Part shown: positions 34,756 through 44,131 of the stretch, in pieces
How positions within the stretch are numbered: position 1 is the stretch's first letter
How the letters are laid out: the number at the start of each line of letters is the position of its first letter
Origin: Psychromonas aquimarina ATCC BAA-1526
GTDB lineage: Bacteria > Pseudomonadota > Gammaproteobacteria > Enterobacterales > Psychromonadaceae
Reading direction: 5' to 3'
Length of the DNA stretch: 64,000 nucleotides
Assembly: GCF_000428725.1 (NCBI RefSeq)
Contig: NZ_AUAM01000014.1
Location: forward strand, 62,001-126,000
The notes under the pieces: generated by a model
Databases searched by the model: none
Told to the model about the DNA's origin: nothing
The model's input: only the letters and a program-made list of their open reading frames with translations
Translations under genes and position numbers: made by a program

Positions 34756-35313
34756 ATGACTTATCTGCTTATGGGGTTATTTTTGTTTTTAGGCACACAT
34801 TCCATATCAATCTTCGCACAGCCGCTGCGTGACCGCTTTGCGGCAAAAAGTGAGCTTGGCTGGAAAGCAGTCTATTCGCTGCTTTCACTAGCCGGCATGG
34901 TGTTAATAATCAAAGGTTACTCAGAGGCCCGCTTAAACCCGACACTCATTTATGTTTCACCTTACTGGCTGCGCCACGTCAGCGCTTTACTTATGCTGCC
35001 CGTTTTTATTCTGTTTTTAGCCCCTTACTTCCCGGGAAAAATAACAACGCTTATAAAACACCCGCAGTTGTCTGCTGTTTTACTCTGGGCATCCGCTCAT
35101 TTACTGGTAAACGGAAACTGTGCTGATTTACTGCTTTTCGGCTCTTTTCTAACTTGGGCGGCTGCCGATATTTTCTCCATGAAATATCGAATTTCCCGGC
35201 AGCCGCCCGGTTTAAAAAAATCAGCTAGAAATGATATTGTGATTGTTATAAGCGGCTTAGCTTTATATCTTTTATTTGCTGTTTATCTGCACAGAATACT
35301 ACTGGGGGTGTAA
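34756..35313 (+). CDS. NnrU family membrane protein
   Basis: 185 residues with about five membrane helices. It begins YLLMGLFLFLGTHSISIF and has RFAAKSELGWKAVYSLLSLAG, matching NnrU. Some NnrU proteins are linked with denitrification; others are related to carotenoid isomerase partners. No denitrification gene is near, so the role is open. GGAG precedes the ATG. It lies 106 bases after glpC. Confidence 0.85.
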   Translation: MTYLLMGLFLFLGTHSISIFAQPLRDRFAAKSELGWKAVYSLLSLAGMVLIIKGYSEARLNPTLIYVSPYWLRHVSALLMLPVFILFLAPYFPGKITTLIKHPQLSAVLLWASAHLLVNGNCADLLLFGSFLTWAAADIFSMKYRISRQPPGLKKSARNDIVIVISGLALYLLFAVYLHRILLGV

Positions 35314-35342
35314 TTACTCACGACAGGTAGATAAAGCAGTTA

Positions 35343-36428
35343 TCAATTTCCCATTCTTACCGGGATGCGCAGTCGTCCGAAATTCTCTTTAGGACCGGCA
35401 AAGCACCCGGCTAACAGCTGCCCGCAGTGTCGACAATGCCCGGATTGATCAAGATTATATGCTCCCAGCTGATACCAGTCCCTCTCAATCACCAGAGAAC
35501 GGCAGTTTGGGCAATAGGTACTGTCTGACTCGCTGTCATGCACATTGCCGCAGTACACATAGTGCAGGCCGTAACTCAGAGCAATTTTCCTTGCCCGAAG
35601 CAGTGTCGACAAGGGCGTACAGGGTTTATCCCTCATCTTAAAATCCGGGTGAAAAGCACTAAAGTGCAGCGGTACATCCGCGCCGAGGTTTTCGGCTATC
35701 CACAAACACATCTGATTTAATTCCTGATCACTGTCATTTTCGCCGGGGATCAGCAGAGTGGTAATTTCAAACCAGACATTAGTTTCATGCTTAAGATAGA
35801 GCAGAGTATCCAGAACCGGCTGCAGCTGGCCATGACAAATTTTATGGTAAAAGTCCTCAGTAAAACCTTTTAAATCAATATTAGCGGCATCCATATAAGA
35901 ATAAAATTCTACCCTGGGCTGATCACACATATAACCGGCACTCACAGCAACACTCTTGAGGCCTAATGCTTTAGCAGCCTGGGCGGCATCAACCGCATAC
36001 TCCATAAAGATCACCGGATCATTATAGGTAAAAGCCAGACTCCTGCAGCCTTGATTTTTAGCAGCCAGAGCCAGCTGCTCCGGCATCGCACTGTCACAAA
36101 GCGTATCAACCTGTCGGGATTTACTGATCTCCCAGTTCTGGCAGAATTTACAGGTAAGGTTGCAGCCTGCGGTACCGAATGACATCACACGAGAACCGGG
36201 ATAGAAGTGATTGAGCGGTTTTTTCTCAATAGGATCAATACAAAAACCCGATGAACGCCCGTAACTGGTAAGCACTATCTTACCGTGATGATTCATACGC
36301 ACATAACAAGTACCACGTTTACCTTCACGCAGATGGCAGTGGCGGGGACAGACATCACAGGTGACCAGGTCGTCATGGCTTTTATGCCAGAAACGGGTAG
36401 GAAAAAACTCAACCGGCAGCTTACTCAT
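35343..36428 (-). CDS. amrS: AmmeMemoRadiSam system radical SAM enzyme
   Basis: 361 residues. A radical SAM core with CNLTCKFCQNW (4Fe-4S/SAM site) and IDLKGFTEDFYHKIC. It has an N-terminal Cys cluster (CDVCPRHCHLREGKRGTC) and a C-terminal zinc-ribbon pair (CPNC...CRHCG). This is the AmrS type, related to pyruvate formate-lyase activases. The usual partners AMMECR1 (AmrA) and Memo (AmrB) are not in this window. The ATG at 36428 has GGAT 7 bases upstream and removes an unlikely 9-residue extension. It lies downstream of the aspartoacylase-like gene on the same strand with a 55-base gap. Confidence 0.85.
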   Translation of the reverse strand: MSKLPVEFFPTRFWHKSHDDLVTCDVCPRHCHLREGKRGTCYVRMNHHGKIVLTSYGRSSGFCIDPIEKKPLNHFYPGSRVMSFGTAGCNLTCKFCQNWEISKSRQVDTLCDSAMPEQLALAAKNQGCRSLAFTYNDPVIFMEYAVDAAQAAKALGLKSVAVSAGYMCDQPRVEFYSYMDAANIDLKGFTEDFYHKICHGQLQPVLDTLLYLKHETNVWFEITTLLIPGENDSDQELNQMCLWIAENLGADVPLHFSAFHPDFKMRDKPCTPLSTLLRARKIALSYGLHYVYCGNVHDSESDSTYCPNCRSLVIERDWYQLGAYNLDQSGHCRHCGQLLAGCFAGPKENFGRLRIPVRMGN

Positions 36429-36483
36429 GTTCACATCCAGCAATATTACACACACTTAAAGTATAGTGCAGCGGGCGGTATTT

Positions 36484-37515
36484 TTAACAGGGAACGGCAT
36501 ACAGCAGACAATCCGACAAGGCAATATCGGCACGGTTGGTTATCATAAACAGATGCAGCGAGACAGCGGGAAACAACTGGCCGCTGCGGCAGGTAAACAG
36601 ATCTGCTAAGTGATCCTTGCCCTGAGGACCTTTGACGGTAAATATTTCCATTCCTTTGCCGCCTAACCAGCCCAGCGGTCTGTCTGCCCCCCAGACGCCA
36701 AAGTTATGCGAGTCGATATCCAGCGGCAGCGTCAGATCTGCCTGCGGGCAGGGACTGTCTGCATAAGCCAGTCTGGTATCGGCTTTTAACTCTAATCTTA
36801 AGGGGTTGTTCAGCCATACAGGAGACTCGACTTCCCCCTTCAATTCCGATATTTCCGCACGAAATATCCGGTGCAGCCCCGTATAGGCGATTTCATGTGA
36901 CATTTCATTGCCGGCGCCGCCGCATTCTATGGTGACATTAGGACAGTTAAAATCCTGCTCGAACAAGGCGCCGACTTTAATGGTAGAATGAATAATAAAC
37001 GGACTGAACAACAGGCATAAAGCAGCATGGCGCCTATCCTGCACATGCGACACACTGAATGCTGGACTTTCACCAGAAGTATTATGCATATCCATCAGCA
37101 GTTCAGGCTGCTTTTTGCGGATAAATTCTTTAATATACAGGGCTAATGCGCCCTGCTGATCGCTAATAGTAACATCGGCAAAACAACGGTTCAGGTCTCT
37201 ATGCTCCGGCAGCATTCGAAAATAAAATAACGGCTCAGCGGTGGCCGCACGAACAGATGCCACAAAAACATAAGTATCAGCAATAGGCTGTGTCTGATTA
37301 GTAATTAAGCGCTGCAGTGCATAAACACCAGAAGGCTCATTACCGTGAAGCAGGGTGGTAATTATTCGGCAGGATCGTTGTGAATCTTTTCCTTTAAATA
37401 AAATCAGCGCGGAACAGCGTTTGAACTGGGAAAGAAAAACAGCAATATCTCCCTCTCCGCTAAGCTCGCGGCTGTCGTAAAATCCCACCTGCAGCTGCTT
37501 TGAATGTATATTCAT
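36484..37515 (-). CDS. Succinylglutamate desuccinylase/aspartoacylase family protein
   Basis: 343 residues. M14-type zinc hydrolase fold with HGNEPSGVYALQ (first His and Glu ligands), RDLNRCF, and MDMHNTSGESP (third ligand and substrate region), then VTIECGGAGNE. The family cleaves N-acyl amino acids. It starts inside the stop of the GCS2-like gene (ATGA, 37512–37515), so both proteins are made from one message. The shared operon suggests one makes and one hydrolyses a gamma-glutamyl or acyl-amino-acid compound. True arginine catabolism (ast) genes are absent here. Confidence 0.82.
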   Translation of the reverse strand: MNIHSKQLQVGFYDSRELSGEGDIAVFLSQFKRCSALILFKGKDSQRSCRIITTLLHGNEPSGVYALQRLITNQTQPIADTYVFVASVRAATAEPLFYFRMLPEHRDLNRCFADVTISDQQGALALYIKEFIRKKQPELLMDMHNTSGESPAFSVSHVQDRRHAALCLLFSPFIIHSTIKVGALFEQDFNCPNVTIECGGAGNEMSHEIAYTGLHRIFRAEISELKGEVESPVWLNNPLRLELKADTRLAYADSPCPQADLTLPLDIDSHNFGVWGADRPLGWLGGKGMEIFTVKGPQGKDHLADLFTCRSGQLFPAVSLHLFMITNRADIALSDCLLYAVPC

Positions 37516-38978
37516 TTATTTAAATCCCAGTCACTGACAGCTATATTTTTCTCCTGAAAAAGGCGATATTTAGCAAACATCAGATGCATAGCGTCGTGAC
37601 GAGTTTCTGTTTTTTCATATTCGGCCGTCATTTGACGCTGCCAGCGGGCACCGCTGGTATTAACCTTAATGCGTTCCTGAAACAGATTAAGATAACGCGT
37701 GATTTCCGCCTGATTCACACCTATTTTCTGCAGCCCAAGTTCAGCGTAGGGCATTAAACGCCTTAAAATATCAGCCGGGCTTGTTTCTATCAGGCGATGA
37801 TTTTTAGGATCCGGCCAGATGAGTTTTGCATCGATACCGCTCTGCGCCGCCCGGTAAAAATTATATTTTGCATGCTTAAACGGCAGGCGCGCAATCAGCT
37901 CTTCAATATTATCTTCCAGACCGTAAGCCAGGCCGGTTAAGACAGCTGAATTTGCCATCATATCCGCCACACTAGGACCTGCCGGAAGCGTTCGTGCCTC
38001 AATCCTGACATGACCGTTTTTATGATAATCGTAAATACCGCGATTCCAGCTCCATACTGTGCCCTGATGAAGCATTAATTCGTCGAATCTTGGAGGCTGT
38101 CCTTTTGCCCAGACAGCGGCCGCATCCTGCGCAAATCCCTGGGTAAACAACGGAGAATATAAACTGACATTTTCCGCAAAAAGTTCATGCAGACCATGGC
38201 GGTTCCAGCCAGTTCCATAACTCACCCGCGGCGGTTCCCGCCACTGATGCTGATGGATACGGGTGTCCGTTGACTGCTTAAACAAAGCGATACGGGTTTC
38301 ATCCCACAAAAAATGTTCAAGCAGGCTGGGGGAATTAGCTGCATAGGCCAGAACAGCAGGGCTGACCAGCTGCACCGCATTATATACATTAGCAAAACGC
38401 CGCGGCGGTACTCTTAAATGCAGCTGCAGTGATGTGCCGGCTCCTTCATAGGCAATGGTATCTGTCTCTATTACAAAAGGATTTTCACCGTCGATGTGCA
38501 GCTTAAACTGAGCGCCTCGACGTGCGGACAGTTCACTGGCAAAAAATTTATAACGGTAATTGTCTGAAAGAACATTTTTTGTTAAGTCCTGCTGGCGCAG
38601 TGTCGGCAGGATACCAATAGCCGTCAGCGAAGCATTGTTTTTTTCCGCTGCTAGATTAACCGCCTTAAGAATTGACAGGATCTCATTACCTATGCTGGTA
38701 AAAGGGGTTCCCGAAGCTGTCACCGGTGTTAAATTCAGCTCCAGATTATAACGGTTTAACTCTAGTGTTAAACGCGGGTCTTTACATAAATCCAGCAGCT
38801 CATGATTCAGGTATTGAGCAGTACCTTCATGGTTAACAATATTCGTTTCCAGCTCTGCGCCCAGAGATAAATCACCTTCACCAAATCCAGGCGTATTTAA
38901 TACCTGATGCAGAATATCCAGCTGAGATACCAGTCGTTTATTGAAGCTGTCAATATCGAGTTTCCCGCTGCGGCTCAA
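37512..38978 (-). CDS. Glutamate–cysteine ligase family 2 (GCS2-like) protein
   Basis: 488 residues, starting with TTG behind GGGAG. The fold is that of carboxylate-amine ligases: LGAELETNIV and LTLELNRYNLELNLTPV early, AYEGAGTSLQLHLRVPP in the active site and HVRIEARTLPAGPSVADMMANSA later. The family joins glutamate to an amine using ATP. The true substrate is unknown; it need not be cysteine, since this subgroup is separate from enterobacterial GshA. It is coupled to the aspartoacylase-like gene by a 4-base overlap. Confidence 0.85.
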   Translation of the reverse strand: MSRSGKLDIDSFNKRLVSQLDILHQVLNTPGFGEGDLSLGAELETNIVNHEGTAQYLNHELLDLCKDPRLTLELNRYNLELNLTPVTASGTPFTSIGNEILSILKAVNLAAEKNNASLTAIGILPTLRQQDLTKNVLSDNYRYKFFASELSARRGAQFKLHIDGENPFVIETDTIAYEGAGTSLQLHLRVPPRRFANVYNAVQLVSPAVLAYAANSPSLLEHFLWDETRIALFKQSTDTRIHQHQWREPPRVSYGTGWNRHGLHELFAENVSLYSPLFTQGFAQDAAAVWAKGQPPRFDELMLHQGTVWSWNRGIYDYHKNGHVRIEARTLPAGPSVADMMANSAVLTGLAYGLEDNIEELIARLPFKHAKYNFYRAAQSGIDAKLIWPDPKNHRLIETSPADILRRLMPYAELGLQKIGVNQAEITRYLNLFQERIKVNTSGARWQRQMTAEYEKTETRHDAMHLMFAKYRLFQEKNIAVSDWDLNK

Positions 38979-39086
38979 AATTTATCTCCCGGTCAGTTTC
39001 ACCTCTTATATATATAGATCCCCTGCACAAAATAGCCAGTTGTTTAATTTAAGCACGATAAAAGACCTCGCTTAAATCAGCTGTAA

Positions 39087-39872
39087 TTAACTATATTTCG
39101 CCAGAAAATCCCTTAAAGCCGAATGCAGGAGCTGCGGCTGCTCAACGGGCAGCGCATGACGACAATCGGCAATAACCTGCAGCTGCGCATTACCAAGCTT
39201 ATCTGTGTAGGCGGCCTTAAGAGCCACCGGCGTATAATCCTGATCCGAAGCGATAACCAGTACTGGACAAACAATCTCTGCAAGCCGGGCTGTAACACTC
39301 CAGCCGATCATCGCTTTTAACGCGGCCAAGTATGCCCGCCGGTCATTCTCAGCCCAGCGTGCAGTAAAAGTTCGGCGCAGCCTTTGCTGTTCAGGTTTTA
39401 TAAACAGACGCCGGCTTAATATTTTTCCCGTGATACGCACACCGAATAAAGACGCAATCAGCAGCCGCAGGAAGATTTCTAAACGTTCCTTAAGGCTATG
39501 CGTAATCAGCTCCGGCATACTGTTTATAACGGTCAGGGTCCTGACTAACTGCGGCGCATCCAGAGCAAGCTGAAAAGCGATACAGCCGCCGAGTGACAAG
39601 CCGACTATATGGGCTTTTTCAATAGCCAGCCCCTGCAGCAGTCCAATACAGTCTGCAGCAAGCATCGCCATATTATAGGGACCAGCAGGTTTATCAGAGC
39701 GCCCATGACCGCGTAAATCAAAGGTGATAACCTGGTAGGTTCGGGAAAATTCAGCGACCTGCAGCTCCCAGTCTCGGGTGCTGGAGCCTAGGCCATGAAT
39801 AAACAGCAAAGGCTGACCCGAACCATGGATTTCGTAGTAGAGGTTAATTCCATTGCAGTGTAATTTAGGCAT
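39087..39872 (-). CDS. Alpha/beta hydrolase
   Basis: 261 residues. An alpha/beta hydrolase fold with oxyanion region LFIHGLGSSTRDW, nucleophile elbow VGLSLGGC (Ser), acid in IASDQDYTPV (Asp) and DCRHALPVEQP (His). It resembles 3-oxoadipate enol-lactonase- and BioH-like esterases, but no pathway genes flank it, so the substrate is unknown. No strong ribosome binding site is seen. It is separated by 108 bases from the upstream-lying GCS2 gene's neighbourhood. Confidence 0.85.
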   Translation of the reverse strand: MPKLHCNGINLYYEIHGSGQPLLFIHGLGSSTRDWELQVAEFSRTYQVITFDLRGHGRSDKPAGPYNMAMLAADCIGLLQGLAIEKAHIVGLSLGGCIAFQLALDAPQLVRTLTVINSMPELITHSLKERLEIFLRLLIASLFGVRITGKILSRRLFIKPEQQRLRRTFTARWAENDRRAYLAALKAMIGWSVTARLAEIVCPVLVIASDQDYTPVALKAAYTDKLGNAQLQVIADCRHALPVEQPQLLHSALRDFLAKYS

Positions 39873-39919
39873 TACAAGTTTTCCGACAGCTAGAGTGAAA
39901 TATATTGCTTAAATGAAAA

Positions 39920-40201
39920 TCAACGTCTCCCGCAGCCGCTGACTGCTGAATATACCTTACCTAAAATAATAGATAACAACGGGAAACAAACAAAAAATAT
40001 CAGACTGAGCTGCAGCAGAGCACCTCTGGCAAACTCACCAGGTAAATCAGCAATACATTCCCCCGTTGACAGGGTCGTTGTATCGCAATAATCCTGCGGA
40101 TTTTGCGGTGTTTCAACACCAATATAATAATACACATATAAATTAACAGCCGTCAGAAGCAGCAGTAAAATGAACTGATTTCTTAACAACCTTCTCAGCA
40201 C
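39920..40201 (-). CDS. Small two-helix membrane protein, hypothetical
   Basis: 93 residues. Two membrane helices (FILLLLLTAVNLYVYYYI and LLQLSLIFFVCFPLLSIIL) flank a periplasmic loop with two cysteines (DYCDTTTLSTGECIADLP) that could form a disulfide. The start is GTG with GGAG 6 bases upstream. No recognised family. Confidence 0.6.
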   Translation of the reverse strand: MLRRLLRNQFILLLLLTAVNLYVYYYIGVETPQNPQDYCDTTTLSTGECIADLPGEFARGALLQLSLIFFVCFPLLSIILGKVYSAVSGCGRR

Positions 40202-40385
40202 TTTGCACTCCTTAAATAAAGGTTAGGTTAAAATAAAAGCAGCAATACTTAGGCATGCGGCTCTTCTCTGTATAAAACTCGCTCAACAATACGTCGACAG
40301 CCAGCTCAACTTACCAAGCTAAATATTGAATATAGAAGCAGTAATAACCATTACTACCGTGGCCATCAAAATTATCTAGGTCAAT

Positions 40386-40416
40386 AAAAAACCGCCTGCT
40401 TCAAAGGCGGTTTTTT
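40386..40416. terminator. Bidirectional intrinsic terminator of the polyuronide operon
   Basis: AAAAAACCGCCT (40386–40397), a 7-nt loop and AGGCGGTTTTTT (40405–40416) give a perfect 12-bp stem with A and T tracts on both sides. It lies 4 bases after the leftward lyase-like gene and would end that operon. It is equally strong in the other direction. Confidence 0.9.
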
Positions 40417-40419
40417 TAT

Positions 40420-43400
40420 TTATTCTAATCCAACAACCGCTTCAGATTCACTAGTACCAAATAGATCCCATGTACTACCTCCGTCTGAGCTTTTTAGCAG
40501 CACTCCATTATGCGCTTTGATTCCTGAATAAAGATTGATATCTGCAGTCCCCCCCGTTTCAATTAGCTCTAACGGCCAGCGCTTACGGTACTCTTCTGCA
40601 CTATCATCACTAAGAAAATGGTGATAGAAGAAATAATTCAGATACAAATCACCGTTAGGCGATATCGATAGTTTGTGATAGTAAACACTGTATGTTCCTG
40701 ACGCTGGAATCACCATGCTTCCAATATCTTCCCACTCCTGGCCCTTCTTCTTACGCATATAGTGCAAATTATAGCGATCAAATTCATCAACTTTCCTAAA
40801 TACCATATGAATCGTGTCATTACGATCAATAACAAGACCTGGATAAGTGTTGAATGGATCTCCATCTCCGTTCAGAGATACAACTTCCACCGCATCGCTC
40901 CATTTACCGTCTACATTACCACTAGAGTCTGTCTTTGCCGTTAAGTACTTAAACGGTTTTTGGTGGCTTCCTGCCATGACGTGCAGCTTCCCTTCACTAT
41001 CAATTAAAATAAAGGGAATATTATGATTATCGGGAGATAAACAGCAGCTGCCGGTAGAAGTTAAATATTCAGGCATACTAACAGTACCAGTCGAATGATT
41101 ATAGCTGGAGTAATATATATCAGTATCCGTAGTATTATTACCAAGATTGCTGTCAAGCCGTGCGAAAACGAAATGAGTGTAATCCCCGACTGTCACACTA
41201 CTGTTCATTCCACCTGAATGAGAGTAACCAGCAATAAACTCTGTGATAGCACTTTCAGGCTTGATCAGCTGCTGAGCCTTCTTTATCACCAGCCCCTCAC
41301 CATTTTTTTCTATCGGGACCAGATTGGATTGATCATAAATTAATGTGGGTGGAACATCTCTATTGATGTACGGTATATATGCTTGAAAGTTATAGTGCCC
41401 CTGCTGATACTTACAATGTTCAGCCTTTGATGGAAGGCTATAACCTTTCCACTTCGTAAATTGATGATCACCGTATTCAGAATACAAAAGCATCCACCCG
41501 CTAACACCGCTAATGGGCTCATCGATACAGGCCAATAAATATGCATCGCCGCTGCTGTCAAATTCGACCCTCTCATGAATCAGTTTCGAACCAGACCACA
41601 CTCGGCCATTCCAGTTTGATTCATTAAAAGCTGTACGAACGGCATTTTTTACTGAAAATGACTCCCAGCCATCAATTGACTTACGTTGAATGAACTGGTT
41701 TCCAGGAAAACCATAAGATGGATAAACAGTACTGTTATCATCTTTCTCTTCATAGGTACCAGCAACAATTACTTCACGGTTTAAGTTATCAAAAGTAACC
41801 ATATTTGGATAATACCTAGGATCATAATCAAACAGCTCCCTCTCTCTTTTATACAGGCCTGGATATTTCAAAGGGCTGCCCTCAGATATAATAGGGCCAT
41901 TTACTTTATCCGCATTAAATTCTGCTTGACCATTATCCCAGTGGGATTGATTTACCCTTTGGCTCGGCATGCGGTATAAATGTGAAACTTGGCTGCGGTT
42001 TAGCGCCTGGCTAAACAAAGAGAGTTTATCAATCACTCCCGTTAGATGGCGTCGTTCTCCCTGCTTTTCGTAACCAATCGACATTTTATTAGCATCACTA
42101 CGCTTTAAGCGAATATTATCTTCCGATATCTGCAGTTCACCGTTAACGTATAGCTGTGCAGTTCCAACAGCTAGTTTTGGATCATCACTATCAGGAATAG
42201 AATCAAACGTAATGACTATATGCGAAAGTTTATCGACAATTACATTTTCTCCCAGCAGGGAGTTAAACTCTGTACCGTCACCAACAGAAAACTCCCATTT
42301 CCCCTGCTCATTAATATAAAGAGCATGTTCATTGTAACCATCAACAAAACTCCATATTGTCTGCTTTTTGCCGTTCAATCTTTCAACTGCAGCCCAAGTT
42401 TCTAATGAGAATTTGACTGGTTTAATTTCTTTAGGGAATTCAACATCAACTCCCTGGTTTCCAGCAAGTTTCAGCCCAAGCCCCTCTACACCACCTCTAT
42501 AAACCTTCGTCCAGGTCGGAGAGCCTTTTAAAGAACCGACGCTTTCTCCAAAGCTGTCAAAAGCAAAATCACCATAGCCTTCAAAAAAATTCCAGCTTGA
42601 AATAGGCATTACGGATTTTCGCAAAACTTCCCCTGTAGAATAAGCACCGCTAACAACTTCAATCAGATCTATATTACCTTCAAAAAAGTACTGTTCGCTG
42701 CTGCCGCGATAACCGATTCCCATTCTCGCATCCCGGTTCAGGTTATAGGCAACATCATTCGCTTCACCAACAATTTCTCCATTTAAGTAAAGCCTTGCCG
42801 TACCAATAAAGGCATCTTTACCAACCTCATTTTCAGCTTGAAAAGTTGCAATAATATGCTGCCAATGACCAAGTTTTGCTTTACCGTTTCCAATTTGCGT
42901 CCAGTTTCCCCCGCTATTTAACCAGAACTGCCAACGCTTATCCGGTGTCAGGTATATCTGATAGCCTCCACTGCTTCCCCGAGAGGCCAATGGCGTCTGG
43001 TAGTCTCCACCAGTACCGTCTGGTTTAACCCATAAAGAGAGGCTGAAACTTCTTACATTAAGTTCGTCATTCGCTTCAACCCAAGCCCCTTGAGACCTTC
43101 CATCTAAAGATATCGAATAGCCGTGACCAGTTACAGAATCATCACTGAATACAGGGCCGCCTACTAGATTTCCAGGATGATTAAACAGTAATACTTCATT
43201 TGGATCCGGGGTTTTCGACAGTGGTTCTTCTACTACATTACCTTCACCTTCATTCATTAACCACTGAGCAATAAGAGTGCCCGGTACAACATTACTACTG
43301 TAATGTGAAGAGATCTCATTCGGACTTAATGCCTCCTCAAATACTTCAGTTTGAGCAACATTACCTTGAAAAAAGAATTGATTACTACTGCCGCGGTAAC

Positions 43401-44040
43401 CAATGCCAATATTAGAAGTACTATTTGGCTGATACTTCGCCTGTGTAGTTAAAGATACTTCTTCACCATTGATATAGAGAAAAGCGGTACCCGTAAAGAT
43501 GCCGTTGTGTTCCTCACCATGAGCATCGAACGTTACCGCAATATGAGTCCACTCACCCAGTTTAACTTTAGGCCCGATTGTTTTTGACCAGCCGTCAGGG
43601 CTTTGAAGCCAAAGCTCCCATTGTCCGTTAGGAGCAATATATACGACCGCTCCTTGTGCCTCCCCTCTTGAAGAGTAAATGGATTGATACTGCTCAGTTA
43701 TCGCCTCAGGTTTAACCCAGACTACTGTACTAAAGCTGCTCGTTGCTAATTTATTGTTTGCGGGGACAACTAATCCTGAGCTAAGTCCGTTGAACTTTAG
43801 AGAATAGCCAGATAGTTTCTCGGGAGTATCAGTAGACCAAGTAGGAGGGCTGCCGTAGGTAAGAAATGATGCCTGCAGGTTTTCTGCTTTGTAAAACGTA
43901 TTAACCTCATCTACAAGCAGCGAATCGTGCTTTTTATCCATAAACCACTTTGCGACGGGTGTTGTCGATACAGGATCTGCAAAACATAAATTTGAAGTAA
44001 ATATAAACAACAAATACGTTAGACTTTGTATTAATTTCAT
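40420..44040 (-). CDS. Secreted three-LamG / beta-propeller protein, probable polysaccharide (ulvan-type) lyase
   Basis: 1206 residues. Signal peptide (MKLIQSLTYLLFIFTSNLCFA); three LamG/concanavalin-like repeats at ~28–248, ~255–475 and ~480–690, the first two sharing IGIGYRGSS and FF(Q/E)GN; then a BNR-type beta-propeller (~735–1206). The propeller has DNHNIPFILIDSEGKLH followed by AGSH, with two His (1006, 1026) 20 residues apart, then a Tyr in NTYPG (1066) and an Arg in MVFRK (1082) 16 residues later. As I recall, PL24/PL25 ulvan lyases use a His/His/Tyr/Arg set with nearly the same spacing, hence the call. The LamG parts probably bind the polymer. GGAGG supports the ATG at 44040. Last gene of the operon with kdgM, TRAP and GH88. 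A sialidase-like or other propeller activity is the main alternative. Confidence 0.8.
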   Translation of the reverse strand: MKLIQSLTYLLFIFTSNLCFADPVSTTPVAKWFMDKKHDSLLVDEVNTFYKAENLQASFLTYGSPPTWSTDTPEKLSGYSLKFNGLSSGLVVPANNKLATSSFSTVVWVKPEAITEQYQSIYSSRGEAQGAVVYIAPNGQWELWLQSPDGWSKTIGPKVKLGEWTHIAVTFDAHGEEHNGIFTGTAFLYINGEEVSLTTQAKYQPNSTSNIGIGYRGSSNQFFFQGNVAQTEVFEEALSPNEISSHYSSNVVPGTLIAQWLMNEGEGNVVEEPLSKTPDPNEVLLFNHPGNLVGGPVFSDDSVTGHGYSISLDGRSQGAWVEANDELNVRSFSLSLWVKPDGTGGDYQTPLASRGSSGGYQIYLTPDKRWQFWLNSGGNWTQIGNGKAKLGHWQHIIATFQAENEVGKDAFIGTARLYLNGEIVGEANDVAYNLNRDARMGIGYRGSSEQYFFEGNIDLIEVVSGAYSTGEVLRKSVMPISSWNFFEGYGDFAFDSFGESVGSLKGSPTWTKVYRGGVEGLGLKLAGNQGVDVEFPKEIKPVKFSLETWAAVERLNGKKQTIWSFVDGYNEHALYINEQGKWEFSVGDGTEFNSLLGENVIVDKLSHIVITFDSIPDSDDPKLAVGTAQLYVNGELQISEDNIRLKRSDANKMSIGYEKQGERRHLTGVIDKLSLFSQALNRSQVSHLYRMPSQRVNQSHWDNGQAEFNADKVNGPIISEGSPLKYPGLYKRERELFDYDPRYYPNMVTFDNLNREVIVAGTYEEKDDNSTVYPSYGFPGNQFIQRKSIDGWESFSVKNAVRTAFNESNWNGRVWSGSKLIHERVEFDSSGDAYLLACIDEPISGVSGWMLLYSEYGDHQFTKWKGYSLPSKAEHCKYQQGHYNFQAYIPYINRDVPPTLIYDQSNLVPIEKNGEGLVIKKAQQLIKPESAITEFIAGYSHSGGMNSSVTVGDYTHFVFARLDSNLGNNTTDTDIYYSSYNHSTGTVSMPEYLTSTGSCCLSPDNHNIPFILIDSEGKLHVMAGSHQKPFKYLTAKTDSSGNVDGKWSDAVEVVSLNGDGDPFNTYPGLVIDRNDTIHMVFRKVDEFDRYNLHYMRKKKGQEWEDIGSMVIPASGTYSVYYHKLSISPNGDLYLNYFFYHHFLSDDSAEEYRKRWPLELIETGGTADINLYSGIKAHNGVLLKSSDGGSTWDLFGTSESEAVVGLE

Positions 44041-44069
44041 GTTTCCTCCATAGCATACATAAGTACGCC

Positions 44070-44100
44070 CTAACTGCTGTAAATCCTGATACACAGTTAG
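44070..44100 (-). other. Intercistronic hairpin before the lyase-like gene
   Basis: CTAACTG (44070–44076) and CAGTTAG (44094–44100) pair around a 17-nt loop in the 91-base gap between kdgM and the lyase-like gene. There is no T run. It may tune expression or stabilise the upstream message. Confidence 0.35.
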
Positions 44101-44131
44101 AGCACATTGTAAGTTTTATTTGCTTAAATGG

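Noticed and set aside
39087-39872. Alpha/beta hydrolase as a true 3-oxoadipate enol-lactonase
   Set aside because: Catalytic triad fits the superfamily, but no aromatic catabolism genes are near, so a specific name is not justified.
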